Shown in pieces: positions 42,636-51,451 of a stretch of DNA of 64,000 bases. Location: NCBI GenBank assembly GCA_039180675.1, contig JBCDDC010000001.1, forward strand, positions 226,140-290,139. Reading direction: 5' to 3'. Numbering within the stretch: the first letter of the stretch is position 1; the number at the start of each line of letters is the position of its first letter. The notes under the pieces were generated by a model that saw nothing but the letters and a program-made list of their open reading frames with translations, searched no databases and was not told the origin of the DNA. This DNA comes from Thermohalobaculum sp039180675 (GTDB lineage: Bacteria; Pseudomonadota; Alphaproteobacteria; Rhodobacterales; Rhodobacteraceae). The position numbers and the translations under genes were made by a program.

Positions 42636-43505
42636 TCAGTCCCCGCTGGCCCCTTTGCGGTGATGTCTCTTGCCTTCCTCGGGGATCGCGGCCGTCTCTG
42701 CGTCAAAGATAAGGCGATGCTCGCCACTAAGGCAGTGGAAACGCTGGCCACGCATGCGACCGATCAGGGTCAGGCCGACCTGGCGGGCGAGGTCGACGCC
42801 CCAGGCGGTGAAGCCCGAGCGGCTGGCCAGGACTGGGATGCCCATTAGCGCGGTTTTGATTACCATCTCCGAGGTTAGACGCCCGGTTGTATATAGGATT
42901 TTGTCGGCGCCCGAGACGCCCTCTTGAAACATCCAGCCCGCGATTTTGTCGACTGCGTTGTGGCGTCCGACATCCTCCATAAAGACCTGAGGCGTGTCTT
43001 GGTGGCAAAGCACGGTGCCATGGATCGCGCCCGCCTCGAGATAGAGGCTGGGGGCCGTGTTGATCTGCCGGGCGAGACTGTAGAGCCAGGAGGTGCGGAC
43101 CTCGCTCGGCCCGAACTTCACGCCCTCAAGCTGCTCCATCATGTCGCCAAAGACGGTGCCAACCGCACAGCCGGACGTGCGCGTCTTCTTCTTGAGTTTT
43201 TCCTCGTAGTCGGTCTGGCGCTCGGTGCGAACGACGGCAACCTCCAGATCCTCATCATAGTCGATCCCTGTGACGGTATCGTCGGTCTGCAACATGCCCT
43301 GGTTCAGCAGGTATCCCAGCGCAAGATACTCCGGATAGTCGCCGATCGTCATGGCGGTGACGATCTCCTGCGCATTCAGAAAGATCGTCAGACTGCGTTC
43401 TTCGACCACCCGGATATCCGAGACATTACCCGTCTGATCGACGCCTGAGACACCGCGAGTCAGCCTAGGGGCCAGGGGATCGGGTGCGATCAGAAAACGG
43501 CTCAT
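42636..43505 (-). CDS. fdhD: Formate dehydrogenase sulfurtransferase FdhD
   Basis: The 289-residue product has the FdhD fold marks: the T-S-G-C-A-V-G-T loop (about 110-117) with a single cysteine where many homologues have CxxC, and a late K-T-A-L-M-G-I-P-V-L-A-S-R-S segment. FdhD passes sulfur from a cysteine desulfurase to the bis-MGD cofactor of formate dehydrogenase, here FdsA about 20 kb away. Its start overlaps the lipase-like gene stop by 4 bp. Confidence 0.94.
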   Translation of the reverse strand: MSRFLIAPDPLAPRLTRGVSGVDQTGNVSDIRVVEERSLTIFLNAQEIVTAMTIGDYPEYLALGYLLNQGMLQTDDTVTGIDYDEDLEVAVVRTERQTDYEEKLKKKTRTSGCAVGTVFGDMMEQLEGVKFGPSEVRTSWLYSLARQINTAPSLYLEAGAIHGTVLCHQDTPQVFMEDVGRHNAVDKIAGWMFQEGVSGADKILYTTGRLTSEMVIKTALMGIPVLASRSGFTAWGVDLARQVGLTLIGRMRGQRFHCLSGEHRLIFDAETAAIPEEGKRHHRKGASGD

Positions 43506-44131
43506 CGGGCGGACCCAAAGGTGCCGTGGTTGAGGAATTGAACCGTCAGGCGTGCAACTTCCGGGGAAAGCGGCAGCAGAGTGTGGATGACAGGGACCGC
43601 CGCACGTGATCCGGCCCCCGCCCAGGCGGATCGTAGCGAAACGCCGCCATCATGCGGGGCTCGCAGCCCGGTTCCCGGTGGGCCGAAGGTTCCCGCGATC
43701 GCTCCGATCCTCGCCTCGGGTTCTGGAAGTGCGGAGACCAGTGACAGCTCTGCCAGCGCGGGGCCGCAGAGCCGCCGGGCCGGCCATGCGCCTCCAAGAC
43801 GCGCGGCCAGAGGCGAGCCGAGGTTGGGACTGCCGATTTGGACGATCCGTGCGACCTGTATGCCATCGGGCTCCCGCAGAATCGTCGCCGCAATCAGCCC
43901 GCCAAGGGAATGTCCGACCAGGTGTACCGGCCCGCTGCATAGCTGCCCCAGGCGGCGGCGGACCTCTGCAATCGAGGTCGATACGCTCTGGCGCGTGCTG
44001 TCATAGCCGAGGCGGGCCACCGTGAAGCCACCGTTCGAAATACGCCGCGCAAGCAGCCACATCGAGGCTGGCGTCCGCCCGAGGCCGTGCAGAAGGACCA
44101 CCATGGGTCGCATATCGGATGAGGCATCCAT
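43502..44131 (-). CDS. Alpha/beta-hydrolase, lipase-like
   Basis: This 209-residue protein has V-V-L-L-H-G-L-G-R-T near the N-terminus, the nucleophile elbow G-H-S-L-G-G (about 73-78) and a late V-I-H-T-L segment that could carry the catalytic histidine. No signal peptide is evident. It starts the fdhD-mob-moe series by a 4-bp overlap with fdhD; the reason for this link is unclear. Esterase or lipase activity is likely, substrate unknown. Confidence 0.82.
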   Translation of the reverse strand: MDASSDMRPMVVLLHGLGRTPASMWLLARRISNGGFTVARLGYDSTRQSVSTSIAEVRRRLGQLCSGPVHLVGHSLGGLIAATILREPDGIQVARIVQIGSPNLGSPLAARLGGAWPARRLCGPALAELSLVSALPEPEARIGAIAGTFGPPGTGLRAPHDGGVSLRSAWAGAGSRAAVPVIHTLLPLSPEVARLTVQFLNHGTFGSAR

Positions 44132-44269
44132 CAGTTTCTACAAAGCCACTTGATCGCGTCCGGTCAAGCCCGCTGGCCTTTTCGTGGTGGTCGATCTGGT
44201 CCTAGTCTTGCCATCGTTCCCGCCGATAGCTGGAGGGGTGCGATTTCCTTTCTTGTGCCGGAGACAACG

Positions 44270-45391
44270 ATGCGTATTGGCTGCCCCACCGAGATCAAGA
44301 CCCGCGAATACCGTGTCGGCATGACACCGGCGACCTGCCGTGAAGCCAAGGCCCACGGCCACGATGTCGTGGTCCAAAGTGGTGCTGGGAATGGCGCGGG
44401 CTTCACCGACGAGATGTATGCCGCCGCCGGGGCGGAGATCGCCGCAGCGGCCGAAGAGATCTTTGCCAGCGCCGACATGATCGTGAAGGTCAAGGAGCCG
44501 CAGCCTGCCGAGCGTAAGATGCTGCGCGAGGGTCAGGTGCTCTTCACCTATCTCCACCTCGCGCCGGATCCGGAGCAGACGCACGATCTGCTGGCCTCCG
44601 GCTGTACGGCGATCGCGTACGAGACAGTCACGGACCAGACCGGCGGCCTGCCACTTCTGGCCCCGATGTCCGAGGTCGCCGGGCGTCTAGCGCCCCAGGT
44701 CGGAGCCTGGGCTCTGCAAAAGGCCAATGGCGGGCGCGGCGTGTTGTTGGGCGGTGTCCCGGGCGTCGGCCCGGCCGTGGTCACGGTGATCGGCGGAGGT
44801 GTTGTCGGCACCCATGCGGCCCGGATCGCGGCAGGTATGGGGGCGGATGTGACCGTCCTCGACCGCTCACTGCCCCGCCTCAGGTATCTCGACGATGCAT
44901 TCAGCGGGCTCTTCAAGACCCGCTACTCTTCGGGTGAGGCGACCGAGGAGCTGGTGCTGCAATCCGACATGGTGGTCGGGGCGGTGCTGATCCCAGGGGC
45001 AGCCGCGCCCAAGCTGGTCAAGAAGGAGCAGCTTTCACGCATGAAGCCCGGCGCGGTCCTGGTGGATGTCGCGATCGATCAGGGCGGCTGTTTCGAGACC
45101 TCGAAGGCCACCACCCATGACGACCCGATCTATGAGGTCGATGGTGTGATCCACTATTGCGTCGCGAACATGCCTGGGGCGGTCGCCCGTACATCGACGA
45201 TTGCGCTGACCAACGCGACGATGCCGTTCCTGCTCGCGCTGGCGGACAAGGGATGGGCCGATGCCTGTCGGGAGGACCCGCACCTCGCCAACGGTTTGAA
45301 CGTCCACGCCGGGAAGCTCACGTATTATGCGGTTGGCGAGGCACTGGGCATCGACGTTTACTCGACAAAGGTGATCCTCGGCACCACCTAG
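44270..45391 (+). CDS. ald: Alanine dehydrogenase
   Basis: From ATG at 44270 the product is 373 residues, the usual Ald length; an upstream in-frame start at 44150 adds 40 non-homologous residues. Marks: P-T-E-I-K-T-R-E-Y-R-V-G-M-T-P near residue 6-20, catalytic K and H (V-K-V-K-E-P; Y-L-H-L-A around 74-97), and the NAD site V-I-G-G-G-V-V-G-T. It interconverts alanine and pyruvate with NAD. Divergent from the lipase gene over 138 bp. Confidence 0.95.
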   Translation: MRIGCPTEIKTREYRVGMTPATCREAKAHGHDVVVQSGAGNGAGFTDEMYAAAGAEIAAAAEEIFASADMIVKVKEPQPAERKMLREGQVLFTYLHLAPDPEQTHDLLASGCTAIAYETVTDQTGGLPLLAPMSEVAGRLAPQVGAWALQKANGGRGVLLGGVPGVGPAVVTVIGGGVVGTHAARIAAGMGADVTVLDRSLPRLRYLDDAFSGLFKTRYSSGEATEELVLQSDMVVGAVLIPGAAAPKLVKKEQLSRMKPGAVLVDVAIDQGGCFETSKATTHDDPIYEVDGVIHYCVANMPGAVARTSTIALTNATMPFLLALADKGWADACREDPHLANGLNVHAGKLTYYAVGEALGIDVYSTKVILGTT

Positions 45392-45396
45392 AGCGG

Positions 45397-46098
45397 ATGC
45401 TCGCCCCAAACCCCACCCAGACCCGCAGTTTTCTGACCGGCGTCCTCAACGCGCTGCCGATGCAGATCGCGACTGTGCCGTTCGGCGTGATCTTCGGCGC
45501 GCTTGCGATTGAGGCGGGCCTATCGCTGACCGAGACGATGGCGATGACCTCGATCGTGGTCGCTGGAGCGGCTCAGTTGGTTGCGTTGCAGATGCTTGTC
45601 GATCAGGCGCCTGTCTGGCTCATCGTCTTCACCGCCGCCTTTGTGAACCTGCGCATGGCGATCTATTCAGCCGCAATGGCCGTCTACTGGCGTGACGCAG
45701 GCACGTGGCCGCGGGTTCTGGCGGCCTGGTTTCTGAACGATCAAAGCTATGCGCTGTCGATCCGGCGCTACGCCGATGTGCAAGAGCCGGAACAGAACCG
45801 GGTCGCTTTCTTCTTCGGCGTTGGCGTTTGTTGCCTCACCTGCTGGATCCTGGCCTGCCTGGTCGGCGTCGCGATCGGCAATCGGATCCCGGCGGACTGG
45901 CCGGTCGATTTCGCCGTGGCTCTGGTTTTTGTCGCGTTGACGGCCCCCTGGCTGCGGAACTGGCCCAATCTGATTGTGGCGGTCACCGCGGGGGCAGTTT
46001 CGGTCGCCCTTGCGGATTGGGCAAGTGGCGCGGGCGTTGTGGTTGCTATCTCATTGGCCATCGCCGTCGGCATGCTGATCCGGGGGAAAGAGACATGA
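45397..46098 (+). CDS. azlC: AzlC-family branched-chain amino-acid exporter subunit
   Basis: ATG at 45397 gives 233 residues. The protein is hydrophobic with about seven helices and the AzlC marks P-F-G-V-I-F-G-A-L-A and Q-L-V-A-L-Q-M near the N-terminal third, plus N-L-R and S-A. With AzlD it forms an exporter for branched-chain or similar amino acids. Starts 5 bp after ald; the stop overlaps azlD (ATGA). Confidence 0.92.
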   Translation: MLAPNPTQTRSFLTGVLNALPMQIATVPFGVIFGALAIEAGLSLTETMAMTSIVVAGAAQLVALQMLVDQAPVWLIVFTAAFVNLRMAIYSAAMAVYWRDAGTWPRVLAAWFLNDQSYALSIRRYADVQEPEQNRVAFFFGVGVCCLTCWILACLVGVAIGNRIPADWPVDFAVALVFVALTAPWLRNWPNLIVAVTAGAVSVALADWASGAGVVVAISLAIAVGMLIRGKET

Positions 46099-46415
46099 AC
46101 CCCGCAGATGTGTGGCCCGTTATCATCGGGCTCGGCATTGCCTCGGCGCTGATCCGCTATTCATTTCTCGGGCTTCTGCGCGGACGCAAGGTTCCGCAAA
46201 GCGCGCAACGGGCGCTCAGCCTCGTGCCCGTCGCCGCGTTTCCGGCAATTTTCGCCCCAATGCTGTTTCTGGATGGCGAGGGCGGATGGGCCGCCCTGAG
46301 CTTTCCACTGGCGGCCCTCGCAGCCCTGGTGATCGGCGCCGTCACCAGGTCGATGGTTTTCAGTCTGATCGCCGGCGCGGCTGCGATCGCAGCCCTTCAG
46401 GCCGCCGGGCTCTGA
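46095..46415 (+). CDS. azlD: AzlD-family branched-chain amino-acid exporter small subunit
   Basis: The 106-residue product has about four helices and the AzlD marks I-R-Y-S-F-L and V-P-V-A-A-F-P-A-I. It is coupled to azlC by a 4-bp overlap. It converges on mscL with only 4 bp between the stops. Confidence 0.92.
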   Translation: MNPADVWPVIIGLGIASALIRYSFLGLLRGRKVPQSAQRALSLVPVAAFPAIFAPMLFLDGEGGWAALSFPLAALAALVIGAVTRSMVFSLIAGAAAIAALQAAGL

Positions 46416-46419
46416 ACGT

Positions 46420-46839
46420 TCAGGCGCGCTGCGCCAGAAGATCGCGGATTTCGGTCAGAAGCTTCTCTTCTGAGGAGAGTTCCGGCTCTGCCTCGGGCTC
46501 CGGCTCCTCCTCCCGCTTGAGGGAGTTGATCCCCCGGATGACGAAGAACAGGATCCAGGCGACGATCAGGAAGGCGATGATCGCGTTGATGAAATTGCCG
46601 TAGGCAATAACCGCGAGACCCTTCTCCTGCGCCTCGGCCACGCTCACGACCTCCTGGCCCGAGAGATTGACGAACAGGTTGGAGAAATCGATCCCGCCGG
46701 TGAAGATCCCGATGATCGGATTGACGACGTCACTTACGAAACTCGTCACGATGGTGGTGAACGCTGCACCGATAACGATGCCGACACCCATATCGACAAC
46801 GTTGCCCTTGATGGCAAATTCCTTGAATTCGTTCAGCAT
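46420..46839 (-). CDS. mscL: Large-conductance mechanosensitive channel
   Basis: The 139-residue product matches MscL: the N-terminal M-L-N-E-F-K-E-F-A-I-K-G-N helix, TM1 with V-G-I-V-I-G-A-A-F, a periplasmic loop, TM2 (about 80-100) and an acidic C-terminal bundle. It opens under hypo-osmotic shock. Full length. Confidence 0.96.
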   Translation of the reverse strand: MLNEFKEFAIKGNVVDMGVGIVIGAAFTTIVTSFVSDVVNPIIGIFTGGIDFSNLFVNLSGQEVVSVAEAQEKGLAVIAYGNFINAIIAFLIVAWILFFVIRGINSLKREEEPEPEAEPELSSEEKLLTEIRDLLAQRA

Positions 46840-46927
46840 GATCTTTCTCTCTCTGCTGTCATGATCGTTCTTTTTTGCAACAGAATACTGTGAAATTGAA
46901 CGTACCCAACACCAAAAGCGGCAGTTT

Positions 46928-49366
46928 TCAGCTGCGGAGGCGACCTCCGGTAGCCTTTTCCACCGACGCGACCACGTTTGCCGAAAGCGCTTCGATCTCT
47001 GCGTCGGTCAACGTGCCCCCCGTTGGCTGCAGGCGGAGCGTGATCGCGATGGATTTCTTGCCCGTACCAAGCTGCTCCGCGGCCTTCTTTCCCGCAAAGA
47101 CATCGAAGACGTGCGCGCTTTCGATCAGCTTTTTGTCCGCTGAGCGTGCGGCGCGCAGCAGGCTGTCCGCTTCGACACGTTCATCGACGACAAAAGCGAA
47201 ATCGCGGTCAACCGCCTGGTAGTCCGAGCTTTCAAGCGCAGCGCGTGTGCGGGTTTTCGCCCGGGGGAAAGGCGGGTTTTCAACGAACACAGTCGCCGCG
47301 ACTGTGGGACCCTTTACATCGAGCGCTGCGAGCGCGCGTGGGTGCAGTTCACCGAAGACAGCCAAGGTGTTCTTCGGCCCAAGTTTCAGCGCCCCTGACC
47401 GGCCGGGGTGGAACCACTCAGGTGCCTCGCGCGCAATCATCAGCTTCTCGACATTGACGCCCATCGCCCCAAGCAGCCGCTCGGCATCCGCTTTTGCGTC
47501 GTGAAGGGTCACGGACTGGGATGCACCGCTCCAATGCCGCGCGCTCGCCGCCCCAAGCCGGATCATCGACGCGTGGAGAACCTGCTCGCCAGGCTCTGGT
47601 CCATCGAACACCGGCCCGACTTCGAACAAGCCGAAGTCTGTTGCTCCGCGCGCCTGATTACGGCCTGCAGCCACCAGCAAACCTGACAGAAGTGACGGGC
47701 GCATATCCGACATCTCCGACGAGATCGGGTTCTCGAGCTTCAAAAGCGGATCACCGCCGCCAAACAGATTTGCTTCGGCATCCGAGACGAATGAGTAGGT
47801 AACGCATTCATGCAGACCCCGTGCAGCCAAGGTGCGGCGAACCAGCGCCTCTCTGCGCTGGATCGGGGTCAGCGTCGGTTCGGTGACGCCGATGCTAGTT
47901 CGCGGCAGCGGCTTTGACTCAAGCTTGGTCAATGAGGCGACGCGGGCGATCTCTTCCACCAGATCGGCCTCGCCCAGAACGTCTGGCCGCCAGCTCGGGA
48001 CCCAGACTTCCAGCGTCTCGCCCGTTCCGGTCGCCGAGAAGCCAAGTGCAGTGAGGATCCGGATCTGCTCATCGCGCGGGATTTCCATGCCAACAAGGCT
48101 GATCACCCGCCCGGTGTCGAGCGGATAGGCGCGCGATGTGTCCGGCACGGCCCCGGCGATGGCGATCTCCGAAGGTTCGCCGCCGCAGAGCTCCAGGATC
48201 ATGTGGGTTGCCAGATCTACCGCCTCTGGCGTGAGGGCTGGATCGACCCCGCGCTCGAAGCGATAGCGGGCATCGGAGTTGATCTTCAGCCGCCGACCTG
48301 CTGACGCGATGGTCACAGGGTCCCAATAGGCGCTTTCGAGGAAGACATCGACCGTCTCCTCGGTGCAGCCGGTGGCAAGCCCCCCCATGATCCCGGCAAT
48401 GCTCTCGGGCGCCTCCGCATCCGAGATTGCGATCATATCGCTCTCGAACGTGTACTCCTTTTCATCCAAGGCCACGAGCTTGGAGCCCGGCTCAGCCCAA
48501 TGAATACGGAGCTGGTTGCCCTTGACCTTCGCCACATCGAAGACGTGGAGAGGGCGGTTCCGGTCGTAGGTGAAGAAATTGGTGATATCGACGAGCGCCG
48601 AGATCGGCCGCAGCCCGATCGCACGCAGCCTCTGCTGCAGCCAGGCTGGAGAGGGGCCGTTCTTTACCCCTCGGATCACGCGCCCGGCGAAAAGCGGGCA
48701 ACCCTTCTCCAGCACATCCGGTTCGATCGTGATCGAGATCGGGCAGGGAAAGCTTCCTGTCACGGGTTCAGTCGGCTTTACAATCAGCTTACCGAGGCCA
48801 CGGGCCGCGAGATCGCGCGCGATCCCGCTGATCCCAAGCGTATCGGGCCGGTTCGGCGTGATCGCGATCTCAATCACAGGATCATTCAGGCCGGCATAGT
48901 CGATGTAGCGCGCGCCCAGCGGGGCGTCCTCTGGCAGCTCAATGATCCCTTCATGGTCGTCGGAGATCATCAATTCACGTTCGGAGCAAAGCATCCCGTT
49001 CGATTCGACGCCCCGGATAACCCCTGGTTTCAGGTCGACGCCAGTGCCTGGGATACGCGTGCCGGGGGCGGCGAAGACCCCGATCAGCCCGGTCCGCGCA
49101 TTCGGCGCGCCGCAGACGACCTGAACCTCCTCCGCTGGGCTCTCTGGCCCGTTCGTCCAGGTCTCAACCCGGCAAAGGCGCAGCCGGTCCGCGTCCGGAT
49201 GCTGCACCGCCTCGATCACCCGGCAGATCGAGAAAGACCCGAGAGAATCTTCTGGGTTTTCAACGCTTTCAACCTCGAGGCCCAGATCAGTCAGGGCGTC
49301 GGTTATCTCGTTGAGCGGGGCGTCTGTTTCTAGATGCTCCTTGAGCCAGCTCAGGGTGAACTTCAT
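46928..49366 (-). CDS. pheT: Phenylalanyl-tRNA synthetase beta subunit
   Basis: The 812-residue product has the N-terminal W-L-K-E-H-L start, the EMAP/tRNA-binding domain (about 40-150, with H-P-D-A-D-R-L), the B3/B4 editing region (about 210-380), the B5 domain (about 400-480), the catalytic-like core and the C-terminal FDX-ACB domain (about 715-812). It pairs with PheS to charge tRNA-Phe. Normally next to pheS; here pheS lies 2.1 kb upstream. Confidence 0.96.
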   Translation of the reverse strand: MKFTLSWLKEHLETDAPLNEITDALTDLGLEVESVENPEDSLGSFSICRVIEAVQHPDADRLRLCRVETWTNGPESPAEEVQVVCGAPNARTGLIGVFAAPGTRIPGTGVDLKPGVIRGVESNGMLCSERELMISDDHEGIIELPEDAPLGARYIDYAGLNDPVIEIAITPNRPDTLGISGIARDLAARGLGKLIVKPTEPVTGSFPCPISITIEPDVLEKGCPLFAGRVIRGVKNGPSPAWLQQRLRAIGLRPISALVDITNFFTYDRNRPLHVFDVAKVKGNQLRIHWAEPGSKLVALDEKEYTFESDMIAISDAEAPESIAGIMGGLATGCTEETVDVFLESAYWDPVTIASAGRRLKINSDARYRFERGVDPALTPEAVDLATHMILELCGGEPSEIAIAGAVPDTSRAYPLDTGRVISLVGMEIPRDEQIRILTALGFSATGTGETLEVWVPSWRPDVLGEADLVEEIARVASLTKLESKPLPRTSIGVTEPTLTPIQRREALVRRTLAARGLHECVTYSFVSDAEANLFGGGDPLLKLENPISSEMSDMRPSLLSGLLVAAGRNQARGATDFGLFEVGPVFDGPEPGEQVLHASMIRLGAASARHWSGASQSVTLHDAKADAERLLGAMGVNVEKLMIAREAPEWFHPGRSGALKLGPKNTLAVFGELHPRALAALDVKGPTVAATVFVENPPFPRAKTRTRAALESSDYQAVDRDFAFVVDERVEADSLLRAARSADKKLIESAHVFDVFAGKKAAEQLGTGKKSIAITLRLQPTGGTLTDAEIEALSANVVASVEKATGGRLRS

Positions 49367-49521
49367 CGGATGTCTCGTCTTAGAATTCGCGGGTCGACCG
49401 GGGATCGGGGCGATCCTTATCCCATATCCGCCCGGTCGGAAAGGGGCGGTCGCCCGGCATCGTTAAGCTGGTCTTCACCATTTAGGACCACGGTAACCAC
49501 GTTTTCGGCCAGGAGGATTTG

Positions 49522-49776
49522 ATGGTGCGGAAAAGCGATAGAGAGTGGGTGCGCGTTATGGTGATGGATTGGGTGGCAATGACCGTGGCAACGGTTCTTT
49601 TGGGAGCGATGACCTATGCTCTGGTCTCGGACGCAGCGCTGAGCGTTGCTGACAGCGGGGTCGGTGGGAAGGGGATCGAGATGATGGCCAGGGATGTCAC
49701 TCTGAGCTCGTATCAAACCGACAAACGCAGCGATGATCCTACCGACGATCAATTCGTTCTCATCGCCGAGGAATAG
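49522..49776 (+). CDS. Small single-pass membrane protein, unknown
   Basis: ATG at 49522 follows AGGAGG with five spacer bases, so expression is well supported. The 84-residue product has one helix (about 15-35) after a short basic N-terminus, and a polar, acidic outer part. Alone on the plus strand between pheT and the amidotransferase. I do not recognise a family. Confidence 0.7.
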   Translation: MVRKSDREWVRVMVMDWVAMTVATVLLGAMTYALVSDAALSVADSGVGGKGIEMMARDVTLSSYQTDKRSDDPTDDQFVLIAEE

Positions 49777-49789
49777 GTAGCCTATCTCT

Positions 49790-50650
49790 TCAGGTTGCGG
49801 TTGGGTTCTGATCCCGTCCGAGCTCTGAAAGTTTCAGGATTTTCGTGTTGAGCCAGTTGCAAAGCTCAACTCCGTGCAGATCAACATCGACGATCTCGTC
49901 TCCGATCTGGCGTTTCGCGCGAAGGTCGGCCTCGCCATCAGGATTTGAGAAAACCCGATCGAGATCGTCGGCAGCAGCGTTCGCATCGACAGCGCCACCC
50001 GGCCAGGGGATATCCCGTTTGCGCAGGACATAGGCAACATCGATTAGGCGCATCTCAGGGTGATACTGTACACCCCAAAACTGTGTTGAACCGTTCTCGT
50101 AGACCATTCCCTGCACCCTCGTATGAGCGTTTGTGGCGGTGATGACCGCACCCTCCGGAACAAATGTCACGTCATCGCGATGGATGCAGAGAACGTCGAA
50201 GACGGGCGTACGTCCCTCATGAAACGGATGGCCGCGGCCCTCTTCGGTGAGCGCTACCTGCCGCGCGAAGCCCACTTCCATCCCGTTCGGCCCCGCCTCC
50301 GTCTTCCCGCCAAGCACGACAGCGGCATTCTGCAGGCCCCAGCAGCAGCCGATCACTGGAAGACCGGCCTCGAAGGCCTTTTCACAAAGGTTCCAGAAGG
50401 GCCTTGCCCGCTCGTCCGCCGCTGACCACTCAACGCTGGATCCGGTGACCGCGAGCCCGTCATAGGATTGCAGGTCGACCCGATCGAGATCCCAGCCATC
50501 GAAATAAGGTTGCGTGATCTCGGTCTCGAGATCGGGAGCGTAGTGGGTCAGCGCCCTTGCATAATTTTCGGCAAGATCAGGCCGTCCATCCGCCTGGCGG
50601 CTCGCGCTTATGGCAGGGGTGTTCCCTTCGGCAATCAGCACACGCGGCAT
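49790..50650 (-). CDS. Type-1 glutamine amidotransferase
   Basis: ATG at 50650 (286 residues) is chosen because GGGAG lies seven bases before it; the ATG at 50656 would be too close. The class-I triad is visible: Cys in I-G-C-C-W-G-L-Q (about 98-105), His in Q-Y-H-P-E-M (about 193) and the following Glu. Such stand-alone enzymes hydrolyse glutamine or gamma-glutamyl amides (GuaA-like or PuuD-like); the acceptor is unknown. It lies between pheS and pheT. Confidence 0.85.
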   Translation of the reverse strand: MPRVLIAEGNTPAISASRQADGRPDLAENYARALTHYAPDLETEITQPYFDGWDLDRVDLQSYDGLAVTGSSVEWSAADERARPFWNLCEKAFEAGLPVIGCCWGLQNAAVVLGGKTEAGPNGMEVGFARQVALTEEGRGHPFHEGRTPVFDVLCIHRDDVTFVPEGAVITATNAHTRVQGMVYENGSTQFWGVQYHPEMRLIDVAYVLRKRDIPWPGGAVDANAAADDLDRVFSNPDGEADLRAKRQIGDEIVDVDLHGVELCNWLNTKILKLSELGRDQNPTAT

Positions 50651-50807
50651 GGGCATGCTCCCTCTCAAAACTTTGGCCAAATCGCCCTTTCGCGCATTGC
50701 ACGAAAATCCACCCCTCACAACCCACGGCGTAAACGTGATGGCACCGTGTGCGAGATTCTCCAGCCGCTTCCCCATATCGGCGGCAGACAAAGAATTGGA
50801 GGAAAAG

Positions 50808-51086
50808 ATGATACGTTACATGCCACTTGCCCTCGTGATGGCTGCCATCGCAGTTGCTCCTGCCCCAGAAGTGCGCGCCGAAGAGCCCAAGGAGCGAATT
50901 CTCACCGCACCGAGCGAAAGCCAAACGATCCGCAGGCGCCATGACGGCAAGAGCCGTGTCCACCTTGTGCGCACGCGCCGCGTTTCGATCTTCGACAATT
51001 CAAAGACCAACCAGCGGCTTGAAGAGATTAGCCCACGCCCGCGTTCCACCGAAGGGCCAAGCCTGATCGAAAGGCTGTTTGACTAG
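50808..51086 (+). CDS. Small exported basic protein, unknown
   Basis: The 92-residue product has a signal peptide (cut after EVRA, about residue 24) and a mature part rich in Arg, Ser and His. The ribosome site GGAGG stands 7 bp before ATG 50808. It precedes another small exported protein by 31 bp, so the two form a small operon. No family recognised. Confidence 0.65.
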   Translation: MIRYMPLALVMAAIAVAPAPEVRAEEPKERILTAPSESQTIRRRHDGKSRVHLVRTRRVSIFDNSKTNQRLEEISPRPRSTEGPSLIERLFD

Positions 51087-51117
51087 TCAGCCGGATCATT
51101 TTCTCAAGGAGACTGAC

Positions 51118-51417
51118 ATGAAACGTATTGTGCTTATCGCTGCCGCATTCGGCATTGGCCTGGCAACCGTTCCCGCCGCGCAGGCCGCTCCCGCCTCGCC
51201 CTATCAGGCAGAACAGTCCGCGCTGGGCGACCTCGTGGTCGAGGTCAAACACGGCGGCGGTGGCCGCGGCGGAAAGCGCGGCGGCTTCGGCAAGCGCAGC
51301 AACTTTGGCAAGGACCGTTCCCGCAGCCGCATCGGTGACAACGACCGGCCGGAGCCGCTCCGCAACTTTGGTGGAACCGGCGAGACGCCGTTCTTCCTCA
51401 AATGGCTGATTGACTGA
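51118..51417 (+). CDS. Exported Gly/Arg/Lys-rich protein, unknown
   Basis: The 99-residue product starts with a signal peptide (cut after AQAA, about residue 22). The mature part has a Gly-rich basic tract (about 43-65; GGGG, RGG, KRGG, KRS) followed by Arg/Ser repeats, and ends F-F-L-K-W-L-I-D. The composition suggests binding to polyanions (nucleic acid, LPS) outside the membrane, but no motif proves it. Good ribosome site (AAGGAG). Confidence 0.65.
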   Translation: MKRIVLIAAAFGIGLATVPAAQAAPASPYQAEQSALGDLVVEVKHGGGGRGGKRGGFGKRSNFGKDRSRSRIGDNDRPEPLRNFGGTGETPFFLKWLID

Positions 51418-51426
51418 TCGGCTGGC

Positions 51427-51451
51427 GAGGCTGCCCCAACGGGGAAGCCTC
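51427..51451. terminator. Bidirectional terminator before pheS end
   Basis: GAGGCT-G-CCCC, loop AAC, GGGG-A-AGCCTC form a strong 10-bp stem with one mismatch pair, just between the converging Gly-rich protein gene and pheS. No long T-run on either side. Confidence 0.55.
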
